Below are positions 9,141 to 15,926 of a DNA stretch of 48,691 nucleotides, one piece after another. Source of the DNA: CALOCV01 sp942491955 (GTDB lineage: Bacteria > Chlamydiota > Chlamydiia > Chlamydiales > CALOCV01). Position numbers and translations under genes: made by a program. The stretch spans positions 1 to 48,691 of the forward strand of contig CALOCV010000005.1 in assembly GCA_942491955.1 (NCBI GenBank), given 5' to 3'. The notes beneath the pieces are model-generated. The model did no database searches. It was not told the DNA's origin and saw only the letters and a list, made by a program, of their open reading frames with translations. Position 1 is the stretch's first letter; each line of letters opens with the position of its first letter.

Positions 9141-9225
9141 TGCTCTGCCCCAAATTCCGCTTGAGGAGCACGGCTCCCCAAGACCCCTGCGGCTGCTTCA
9201 CAGCCTTCCATTTGTCACTGGCTTA
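9141..9225. repeat. Dispersed repeat, copy 1 (split by the IS630 insertion)
   Basis: About 85 bases (GCTCTGCCCCAAATTCCGCT... to ...CTGGCTTA) that recur, reverse-complemented and slightly diverged, at about 15750-15845. The IS630 element starts right after the TA at 9224-9225, and the repeat resumes as TGACGTTTG at 11264, so the IS landed inside this repeat. Confidence 0.8.
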
Positions 9226-9246
9226 TAGTAGTTTAAATTTTATTTT

Positions 9247-9803
9247 TCATGCACACCCCATAACAGTCAAAAATGAAAAATCAATTGCTTTAGCTAGGGT
9301 TTTTAATTGCTCTAAATTTACTTGAACCATCTTTTTAAAATTTGCCCAAAAAATTTCGATGGGATTTAAATCTGGTGAATAAGGGGGTAGAAATAACACT
9401 TTGCAACCCGCTTGTTCTATCAATTGTTGAGTTTCTTGTGATTTATGGAAACTTGCATTATCCATAATAACCACTTGACCTACCTTGAGCTCAGGAATCA
9501 GAAATTGTTTCAACCAGGTGTTAAACATCCTTGTATCGCATGTCCCGGTGAAGCAAAAAGGGGCCAGAATGTGAGACTCTATCTTTGCAGCAATAAAACT
9601 TTCACGAGCGTACTCTAATCCTGAAGCGGCTCCATAAATTTGATTCCCTCGATGAGACCTTGCACGCTCTCTGTATAAATATTTATTGATTCCGCTCTCA
9701 TCTACATATACGCGATCTTTTTTCGGAATCTTTTCTATTTCCTCTGTAAACTTTTTTCGTTTCTCATCATCTCTTTCTTTGTAGAATGGCGTCTTTTTTT
9801 TAA
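9247..9803 (-). pseudogene. IS630-family transposase, C-terminal part
   Basis: Catalytic part of an IS630/Tc1-like DDE transposase, reading from the IS5 junction as KKKTPFYKERDDEKR. The DDE residues are visible: Asp in YVDESG, Asp in IMDNASFHKS and Glu in PPYSPDLNPIEIFW. Its N-terminal helix-turn-helix part lies at 10913-11238, on the other side of the 1.1-kb IS5-like insertion. Joining the two sides after dropping one TTA repeat gives a continuous reading KITL-KKKTPFY, so a single interrupted gene is certain. In its present state it cannot make full transposase. Confidence 0.88.
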
Positions 9804-9811
9804 GAACCTGT

Positions 9812-10342
9812 TTAAAATCTTTTTAAAAGAAGAACTACAAATGCTAAGACTACCATAGTTAAGCTAGTATTTAGCTTTCTTTCACAGTTTTTCCATAATC
9901 TTCTACACTTTTCAAGCCAGCTAAAAGAACGTTCCACAACCCATCTTTTGGGAATCACTTTAAAAGTATGCAATTCATTTCTCTTGGCTATTTCTACTGG
10001 ACAACCTAATATCTCTTGAATACCATCTGAAAATGGTTCTCCAGAGTATCCTCCATCAGCTAAAACGATTTTTACTTCATATAAAAAACTCTTATTCAAT
10101 GAACATGCTTCTAGCGCTCCTTTCCTATCTGTAATATTTGCTGTAGTTATATGAATTGCATGAGGTAATCCTTGGGTGTCTACAGCGATGTGTCGTTTTA
10201 TCCCTGAAATTTTTTTTCCTGCATCATACCCTTTACTCTCAGCTGTATCGGTATTTTTAACGCTTTGCGCATCAATTATTATAAAACTGGTTTTCTCTTT
10301 CCGACCATTGTTTTGTCGGACCTCTCCAACCATTCTCAGCAA
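9812..10342 (-). pseudogene. IS5-family transposase, C-terminal catalytic part
   Basis: A 176-residue frame with DDE transposase marks of the IS5 family (IS427/IS1031-like type): Asp in IIDAQSVKN, Asp in LADGGYSG, and the Glu region VVERSFSWLEKCRRLWKN near the C-terminus. The N-terminal DUF4096-like part is missing because the GxxExxY element and an internal deletion separate it. The copy at 47595-48125 differs by only a few residues (for example YDAG against YYAG, LNKS against LKKS), so the two have accumulated a few independent changes since duplication. Confidence 0.88.
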
Positions 10343-10345
10343 TAA

Positions 10346-10631
10346 AAACTACCACAGAGCCCACAGAGAGCACAGAGAGAGGGTTATATTTTCATTCGAC
10401 GAATGCCTTCTACCAATCGTTTCACATTAAAATTGATCAGCAATCCTCGAGCACAAGTTCCATAGAGCTTTAAATAAGATAGTCGTTGTGCTTCGTGTAT
10501 TAGAGGTATTCCATTCACAGATTTAATTTCTATAATTACCTGATCCTCTACAACTTCTTCAGACATTTCTGGATGCACTAAACAATCTATATGTCCTCCC
10601 TCTGTGTTCTCTGTGGGCTCTGTGGTAGTTT
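10346..10631 (-). mobile_element. GxxExxY mini-element with terminal inverted repeats (left copy)
   Basis: A 286-bp unit bounded by inverted repeats made of purine-rich CACAGAG reiterations (AAACTACCACAGAGCCCACA at one end, its complement at the other). It carries one short frame (10384-10578) and sits within the IS5-like element. The same unit recurs at 47308-47591. Confidence 0.75.
10384..10578 (-). pseudogene. GxxExxY-family protein, N-terminally truncated
   Basis: A 64-residue frame holding the C-terminal half of the GxxExxY family (PF13366-like, PD-(D/E)xK fold). The VIIEIKSV strand supplies the E-x-K motif, and IHEAQRLSYLKLYG and GLLINFNV are the usual following helix and strand. The N-terminal G-x-x-E-x-x-Y helix that names the family is absent, so this copy is a remnant. 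It lies inside inverted repeats. Compare the full-length 139-residue relative at 35417-35836, whose inverted repeats have a different sequence but the same kind of tandem GCAAAG/CACAGAG texture. Confidence 0.7.
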
Positions 10632-10912
10632 ATTTTCTAAAAACTCGTTCAAAACTGTTTTACGAATAAAACGACAAAAGCAAGGATGACCATATGTAAA
10701 CTGGTTTTTCAAACATATGAAATGCCACAAATTACATCATATAAGTCGACCGCTCTAGGACGTGTTTTTTTTCTTGCAGATTCCAGAAGAGGTTTAATTT
10801 TGTTAAACTGTTCACGATCCATATCGCTAGGATAGCAATGGGGCATAAAATACCTACAATTGTCTTGGAAAATAATTGTTTATACAGGATTAGAAAGATT
10901 TTAAACAGGTTC

Positions 10913-11238
10913 TAAAGTGATTTTCAGCCTTTTACAGGCATAGAAAACAGCTTGTGCTGTTGAACAAAACTCTTTAGCGATTTCTCTCAGATAAGCATCA
11001 GGATGCTCCTGAATAAATTTTTTAGTTTGTCACTGTCTATTTTGCTTGGACTTGGGCGCCTAGCTTTTGGGGCTAAGTCATGTTGTTTCTGCTTGCGAAG
11101 CCAGTTTGCTAATGTACGAGTTGTGACATCAAAAATTGAGCTCGCCGCCTTCCACGTCCCACCATTTTCAATGTACTTTAGAGCTTTTTTTCTAAGATCA
11201 AGTGAATAAGTCATTTCATTATTGTACACAAAAGTCAT
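10913..11238 (-). pseudogene. IS630-family transposase, N-terminal helix-turn-helix part, frameshifted
   Basis: Starts MTFVYNNEMTYSLDLRKK and contains a helix-turn-helix region (TWKAASSIFDVTTRTLANWL, a Psq/IS630-type DNA-binding fold). In this copy a run of six A near 11020 puts the frame out after DSDKLK; the copy at 46701 has seven A and reads on through KFIQEHPDAYL to KITL. The gene continues, interrupted by the IS5-like element, at 9247-9803. Confidence 0.85.
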
Positions 11239-11275
11239 GAAAAATAGAATTTAATTCACTATATGACGTTTGGTA

Positions 11276-11294
11276 TATACCCAAACAACTTCAA
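11276..11294. repeat. Short dispersed repeat (ACCCAAACAACTTCAA), copy 1
   Basis: TATACCCAAACAACTTCAA also occurs at 13862-13880 and, with small changes, at 34737-34754. Here it overlaps the stop codon of the gene at 11291-12298 and touches the dispersed-repeat remnant next to the IS630 end. Confidence 0.65.
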
Positions 11295-12298
11295 AGCGAG
11301 GGAATTTTTTTTAGAAGAGCTTTGAGTCGTGCATGGATGATACTCGAAGAGCGGCTAGCTTCGAGCAGCTCTTCGGCATAACCTCGCAGTTCACTAAGGC
11401 GACTCTCGATGAAAGAGACCTCTTCGTCGTTTTTCCAGTTGGTTCGTGGAAGAAGAGAAAGGGCATGATCGACCTCTTTTTCAAGAAAATCGCATTCGTT
11501 TTTGAGTTCTAGTTGGTCTGTGATGTTTGTCGGTTCGTTGGCAAAAGGGGCCTCTTCATCAATAATGGATTCGATTTTTTCCAACACGCGATCGAGATAG
11601 GATCCCCGTTTTTTTTGGATAGCCTCATCCCATTGAATAGCCTCCTGTAGAGAAGCAACAGGAGGTCTTCCTTTAAGTGCTTTTAATTTCCGGATTGATG
11701 TATCGAGATTGCTTTGAATGCGACGTTTCACATCCTCTTGAAAAGAAGGATCTTCTTCTAAATGAGAGAGGCTTTGTTTCTCATATTGTTCGATAAATTG
11801 GAGATCTTTTTCAATTAAGAGGTCGATACGCTTTGCCAATGTTTCCATTACTTTTTGCGAAACCTCTTCTTTCCCCTTCCACTTAGAATAGAGGTGAACC
11901 CAGCGAGCCATTTGTTCTGCCCAGTTTCCTTCAGTAATAGGATTAGGATCTTCTTCTTTTTCTAAAGAAAGGGATTTTTTCATTTCCAATGTCTCTTCAA
12001 TGGCAGGGTCGATGGTTTCAGCGACGGCACCACGAAGGCGAGCATCGACTTCATTGCTAATTTCTGCTTTTAGAAGGGTGAAATGGCGCAAGATATCGTC
12101 TGCCGTTGCCTGGACTTCGGCAACGGTTTGATAAAGATCTTCTTTTCTTTTATTTCGTTTGTTTCCAGTCAGTCTCGTTAGGTTAGAGAGTTGACGAACA
12201 AATTTTTCAAGAATATCAGCTTGTTCTTTACTTTCTGCTCGTTCGTAGTAGAACGGTTCTTTTGATGGAGTGTGATCCGATGGACCCTGAAGAGACAT
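11291..12298 (-). CDS. Hypothetical helical protein
   Basis: A 335-residue protein if translation starts at the ATG at 12298, which has an AGAGGG ribosome site upstream; an ATG at 12334 would add 12 residues but lacks one. The sequence is highly charged (many Glu, Lys, Arg) with long predicted helices, for instance around ESKEQADILEKFVRQL, DLQFIEQYEKQSLSHLEED and FIESRLSELRGYAEELLEA, and no membrane segment or signal peptide. No known family is recognised. It is divergent from the gene at 12458, with about 160 bases of shared upstream DNA. A soluble, coiled-coil-like structural or effector role is possible but not shown. Confidence 0.65.
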   Translation of the reverse strand: MSLQGPSDHTPSKEPFYYERAESKEQADILEKFVRQLSNLTRLTGNKRNKRKEDLYQTVAEVQATADDILRHFTLLKAEISNEVDARLRGAVAETIDPAIEETLEMKKSLSLEKEEDPNPITEGNWAEQMARWVHLYSKWKGKEEVSQKVMETLAKRIDLLIEKDLQFIEQYEKQSLSHLEEDPSFQEDVKRRIQSNLDTSIRKLKALKGRPPVASLQEAIQWDEAIQKKRGSYLDRVLEKIESIIDEEAPFANEPTNITDQLELKNECDFLEKEVDHALSLLPRTNWKNDEEVSFIESRLSELRGYAEELLEASRSSSIIHARLKALLKKIPSL

Positions 12299-12457
12299 TA
12301 AACAACCCTCTAGCAAAGCTTTTATCAATCCCATAGTATCAAATAATTTTTTGTTTTTCTATAAATATTTTTATGGATTTTATAGGGAAAAAGAGACGAT
12401 TTTATGGAGAAAAAACTCCATAAATGTTAGAATTTCCTTAAAAAAACAAGATAACTC

Positions 12458-13846
12458 ATGCGCGACTCTCTTTCCCGTTGTGAAGCCGATAATCCGTACT
12501 CTTGGAAACCTCCAATCCCTGCCAAAATCCAAGATTCCGACTCAAAAAATCCATCGCAGCCCTATTCGGCTCCGCTTGCACGAAATAAGCGACAACAGGC
12601 TGATGACCATGAGACAGAAATCATTCAACGATTAACGGATACACTACCAAGAAAAAGCCTTTTTTTCGTTGCAAAATGCGGAAAATACATTTTTCTTGCC
12701 CTTCTTATTCCTCCCCATGTCCTTTTTATAAGGATTCCAAAATGGTGCCTTATTCACGTAGTTCCTCATCTTGTTACAACGATTCGGCAAATCATTGAGA
12801 GAGGAAATAAAGGAATGAGAGCCCTTTTTCTTTTCCTGACGAACAGGGGCCGAAAAGGAAAACAAGGGGTCTTTTTTGTAACGACAAAAGTAAAGGTGTT
12901 CTTTTTTCCGATTTTTCACTTTTTTGCACATTTTTTTGAAACGGGGCAAAATTTGGTTTTGCGGCAGAGGGAGAGAATGCGCAAGATGTTTATTGCGATA
13001 GGTCTTTGGATTCGACAAGCTTCTTCTTTTCTTCAAAAGGGAATACGACGCGTTATTTCTTCCCCGCAAAAGCTAAAAAAAGCTTTTTCCCATGCATTAA
13101 AAATATTTTCCGAATGGAAGAATTCTTTTTTTGTTTTAAGTAAATATTTTTTGGATTGGCAACATCGATGCCTCCGTGTCCTTTTTAAAAAGAGTATAAT
13201 CCCTTTCCTGCAGGTGCGAGAAAAATTTTCTTCCATGGTTCAGCACGTACGTTCTTGGATTCGTCGAAGGGTAGAACGTGTCAAATCCATTCAAGAGTGG
13301 TTCAAATGGTTGCGTGCAGGAATTCACTCGATAAAAAAAACAATGACCCATGCGTTACAGGGGTGGAAGCCCATTATGGATACGGGATGGAGAGAAGTAA
13401 AAGCACACATTGCTCAACTCACGCAACAGATGATTACTTGGATTCCTTCGCTTCCAAAAACTTTGCCAAAATTTTCTCTCTTGTCCATTTTTCTCCAGAA
13501 AATAAGAGAATCCATTTCGAAGAGAAAGAATGGGGTGTATAACCTATTTCAGAAGAGAGGGAGAGAAGTAAGATCAATTTATAGCAACATACTCGCAAGA
13601 AGTGAACGGATGGCATTTTCTCTTGGGTCTTTTTTTTATGCTATTTTTCTCTATTGTAAGAAAAAGATTTCTCCTTTCTTTGTCCGCATGAGGCGGTGGA
13701 TAGCCTTTTTGTTTTACGCTATTCGGTGGAGCTTTACAAAATTGTCCCAAGGGAGCGGCTTTCTTGCTCACTCTTTTTTCTCGCTTTGTCGCCTTATCTT
13801 TCATCTACTGTCTCTTTCCTGGCACATGGCCAAGCAGATGCTCTAA
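12458..13846 (+). CDS. Hypothetical very basic, aromatic-rich protein
   Basis: A 462-residue protein with an extremely basic composition: Lys and Arg stretches alternate with Phe, Trp, Ile and Leu, producing repeated amphipathic helices such as WIRQASSFLQKGIRRVI, VQHVRSWIRRRVERVKS and WFKWLRAGIHSIKKT. Residues about 68-110 are the most hydrophobic part, and the C-terminus ends in further hydrophobic-basic helices. The first 60 residues are polar and Pro/Ser/Asp-rich. No catalytic motif is seen and no family is recognised. The composition suggests binding to membranes or nucleic acid; histone-like proteins of chlamydiae are basic but lack these aromatics. The ribosome site is weak, and the neighbour at 12298 is divergent. 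Confidence 0.6.
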   Translation: MRDSLSRCEADNPYSWKPPIPAKIQDSDSKNPSQPYSAPLARNKRQQADDHETEIIQRLTDTLPRKSLFFVAKCGKYIFLALLIPPHVLFIRIPKWCLIHVVPHLVTTIRQIIERGNKGMRALFLFLTNRGRKGKQGVFFVTTKVKVFFFPIFHFFAHFFETGQNLVLRQRERMRKMFIAIGLWIRQASSFLQKGIRRVISSPQKLKKAFSHALKIFSEWKNSFFVLSKYFLDWQHRCLRVLFKKSIIPFLQVREKFSSMVQHVRSWIRRRVERVKSIQEWFKWLRAGIHSIKKTMTHALQGWKPIMDTGWREVKAHIAQLTQQMITWIPSLPKTLPKFSLLSIFLQKIRESISKRKNGVYNLFQKRGREVRSIYSNILARSERMAFSLGSFFYAIFLYCKKKISPFFVRMRRWIAFLFYAIRWSFTKLSQGSGFLAHSFFSLCRLIFHLLSLSWHMAKQML

Positions 13847-13861
13847 TCGATGGAAGATGTG

Positions 13862-13885
13862 TATACCCAAACAACTTCAAGAATG
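13862..13885. repeat. Short dispersed repeat (ACCCAAACAACTTCAA), copy 2
   Basis: TATACCCAAACAACTTCAAG followed by AATGGG. It lies between the stop of the gene ending at 13846 and the MITE-like palindrome starting at 13891. Confidence 0.65.
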
Positions 13886-13890
13886 GGTTT

Positions 13891-14053
13891 ATACCAAATA
13901 GGGTAAATAAATGTGTAAATTGGATTCAAGATTTTTTTTGTGAAATCTATTTTGGAGATCACAGCAAGCTCTTGTGAGCTTGCAAGATCGAAAAATAAAT
14001 TTCGAAAAAAAAGATGAAGATCCATTTACACATTTATTTATCCTGTTTGGTAT
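13891..14053. repeat. MITE-like palindromic element
   Basis: A 163-bp near-palindrome. The outer arms begin ATACCAAATAGGGTAAATAA and, as reverse complement, ATACCAAACAGGATAAATAA; the similarity continues almost to the centre, where GCAAGCTC TTGT GAGCTTGC forms a perfect small hairpin. No coding capacity. It is placed between the aromatic-rich protein gene and the MDR gene, and a TATAAT hexamer lies just outside its right end at 14058. Confidence 0.75.
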
Positions 14054-14131
14054 TAGGTATAATACAAAAAGTCTTGTTTTTACTTGTGCTCTGAAGTAGG
14101 ATAAACACTTCTTGCTAAATGAGGAGGAGTT

Positions 14132-15082
14132 ATGAAGGCTTATGTCATCCGGGAATTTACTGGGATTGAAGCTATTTGTGAGGAAGAAATCCCAAAACCG
14201 CTTCCTCAAGCATCAGAAGTGCTTATCCAGGTTGAAGCTGCGGGGATCAATCCCATAGATTGGAAGATCAGTGAAGGATATCTTAAGGATCGATTGCCTT
14301 ACACCCTTCCCATTACTCTAGGATGGGATGCAGCGGGGACGATTATTGAATGTGGAAAAGATGTCCATGCATTTAAAAAAGGGGAGAAAGTCTTTGCCTA
14401 TACTCGAAAAGATCAGGTGCGTGATGGATCGTTTTCTGAATTCATTACTGTCCCCTCTCGTGCGGTAGCCCCTATGCCCAAAAACTGTTCATTTGTTCAA
14501 GCTGCCTCCCTTCCCATTGCCTCTTTAACAGCGTGGCAAGCTCTATTTGATTGGGCTCATCTTCAACCTAATGAGACCATCCTCATCCATGCCGGTGCGG
14601 GAGGAGTTGGTGGATTTGCCATTCAATTTGCTAAAAAAATTGATGCCGAGGTCATCACGACGGCTCGAAAAGAGAATCATCCTTATGTCCATTCCTTAGG
14701 CGCGGATTTGGTGATTGATTATACACGGGACGATTTCGCTCAAATCATCCGAAAAAACTATCCAGAAGGCGTTGACGTCGTTTTTGACTGCATTGGAGGA
14801 GATACACAAGAGAAAAGTTTTTCGATCATTAGGCGAGGAGGGCGCCATATCTCGATCGTCCAGATGCCCGATACAGAAGAAGCGGCAAAAAGGGGGATCC
14901 ATGCAGGATACCTCTTTGTTCAAGGTGATGGCGAAGAACTCAATATGATTAAAACATTGCTTGAGCAAGATGAGATACAGATGCCTGCAATCGAAGTGGT
15001 CGAGTGGCCTGATTTGAAACAAGCTCTACACAAAAGCCACCAAGGCCACACACAAGGAAAGCTCGTCCTTCAGATACGCTAA
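14132..15082 (+). CDS. Zinc-independent MDR oxidoreductase (quinone reductase-like)
   Basis: A 316-residue NAD(P)H-dependent medium-chain dehydrogenase/reductase of the quinone oxidoreductase class. It has the GroES-like N-terminal domain with AAGINPIDWKI (about 37-47) and LGWDAAGTIIECG (63-75), then a Rossmann fold with HAGAGGVGGFAIQFAKK (153-169) and VDVVFDCIGG later. No zinc-binding Cys cluster is visible, in line with the quinone-reductase branch. The ATG is preceded by GAGGAGGAG, one of the strongest ribosome sites in the window. It is transcribed alone, downstream of the MITE-like palindrome. It likely reduces quinones or enals; the real substrate cannot be deduced. Confidence 0.88.
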   Translation: MKAYVIREFTGIEAICEEEIPKPLPQASEVLIQVEAAGINPIDWKISEGYLKDRLPYTLPITLGWDAAGTIIECGKDVHAFKKGEKVFAYTRKDQVRDGSFSEFITVPSRAVAPMPKNCSFVQAASLPIASLTAWQALFDWAHLQPNETILIHAGAGGVGGFAIQFAKKIDAEVITTARKENHPYVHSLGADLVIDYTRDDFAQIIRKNYPEGVDVVFDCIGGDTQEKSFSIIRRGGRHISIVQMPDTEEAAKRGIHAGYLFVQGDGEELNMIKTLLEQDEIQMPAIEVVEWPDLKQALHKSHQGHTQGKLVLQIR

Positions 15083-15267
15083 ATGGAGGAGAGTGTTGCT
15101 GTAAGAATTTGGATTCGTCCGCGACGAAATTCCAATTTGAGTTGCTGCTTGTATCACGCATGGACGGTATGTTTACTAAAAATCATTTCCACGATAACAT
15201 ATTGCCCGTAAATGAGTAAAAGATATCTTTTTCTCAAAATTCAATCTTTAGAAAGGATTCAAAAGCA

Positions 15268-15627
15268 ATGCTTAGCGAATGTACTATATATAATACAAAT
15301 CAACCTCTTCATGAACAGATGGTACCTGATGAACAAGAGATGTTAAAAGGGCCCTTTTCAGGTGGGGAGACATACAAATCAGGATACATAAAATTCAAAC
15401 CTATCGATATCGGTGGAACGGCATATACAATTTCTATGGAACTACAGTCCAGGCTTAATTTTTCTAAAAAAAGTAAAAAAAAATTAGTCGATGAATGTAT
15501 TTTTACCATCAAAAATAATACGACGCAAGCTAATGTAGCTGAAGACATTTTGGGCAATGAAGGCATTGAAAGGGTCGTTAAAGATATTTATAAAAAAAAT
15601 GTCAAAGAAAATAAAACTAATGAGTAA
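15268..15627 (+). CDS. Small hypothetical protein
   Basis: 119 residues, starting at an ATG with AAAGGA upstream (15253-15258). The protein is polar, without signal peptide or membrane segment; a beta-strand-rich N-terminal half (YIKFKPIDIGGTAYTISME) precedes a Lys/Asn-rich helical C-terminus. No family is recognised. It lies between the MDR gene and a dispersed repeat and may be a lineage-specific protein. Confidence 0.55.
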   Translation: MLSECTIYNTNQPLHEQMVPDEQEMLKGPFSGGETYKSGYIKFKPIDIGGTAYTISMELQSRLNFSKKSKKKLVDECIFTIKNNTTQANVAEDILGNEGIERVVKDIYKKNVKENKTNE

Positions 15628-15664
15628 GCGGCATTAGACACAACCGAGTTAGATTCATTTGCTA

Positions 15665-15850
15665 ACCCGTCTATGTCCTTTGACCGAAGGGAGAGGCTTA
15701 TCGTCCGAACGGTACGTTCGGGCGATAGCTTTGAAGCTGTAGCGACAAACGTCATAAGCCAGCGACGAATGGAAGGCTGCGAAGCAGCCGCAGGGGTCTT
15801 GGGGAGCTATGCTCCTCAAGCGGGGTTTGGGGCAGAGCCCCAAAAAAAAC
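15665..15850. repeat. Dispersed repeat, copy 2, with internal hairpin
   Basis: Contains a 12-bp-stem hairpin (ATCGTCCGAACG / CGTTCGGGCGAT at 15700-15726) and a 90-bp part (about 15755-15845) that is the reverse complement of 9141-9225. This copy is uninterrupted and shows the target sequence CAAACGTCATAAGCC into which the IS630 inserted in the other copy. No convincing gene is present. Confidence 0.75.
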
Positions 15851-15874
15851 AAGACCATTTTTTTGAGTCGGGGT

Positions 15875-15926
15875 TAGGGTGTGTCATCAATTAGATGCAA
15901 TTTTAGCCAATTGATGACACGCCCTA
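15875..15926. repeat. Palindromic repeat, possible bidirectional terminator
   Basis: TAGGGTGTGTCATCAATT and AATTGATGACACGCCCTA form an 18-bp inverted repeat with a 16-base spacer. It overlaps the stop codon of the gene on the minus strand (15924-15926). A half-related copy occurs at 30805-30846. Confidence 0.7.

Larger units (their letters stand above)
9804..10912 (-). mobile_element. IS5-like element, internally rearranged, nested in IS630 (left copy)
   Basis: Bounded by near-perfect inverted ends GAACCTGTTTAAAATCTTT and flanked by a 3-bp TAA (TTA on the other strand) direct repeat, 9801-9803 and 10913-10915. It contains a truncated transposase start (MPHCYPSD..., minus strand from about 10850), a short piece resembling the end of another transposase copy (KTSLHMVILAFVVLF), the GxxExxY mini-element and the C-terminal transposase frame. 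Confidence 0.85.
9226..11261 (-). mobile_element. IS630-family element interrupted by an IS5-like element (nested composite, left copy)
   Basis: A 2036-bp composite. The two ends are imperfect inverted repeats: TAGTAGTTTAAATTTTATTT at the left and, on the minus strand, TAGTGAATTAAATTCTATTT at the right. TA dinucleotides flank both ends (9224-9225 and 11262-11263), the usual IS630 target duplication. Removing the element rejoins GGCTTA and TGACGTTTG exactly as in the uninterrupted repeat copy near 15760. The transposase is split by the IS5-like insertion. An almost identical composite in opposite orientation begins at 46678. Confidence 0.9.

Noticed and set aside
15105..15140. Stem-loop (TTTGGATTCGTC / GACGAAATTCCAA) after the MDR gene as terminator
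   Set aside because: The stem contains a bulge and no T tract follows, so termination is not supported.
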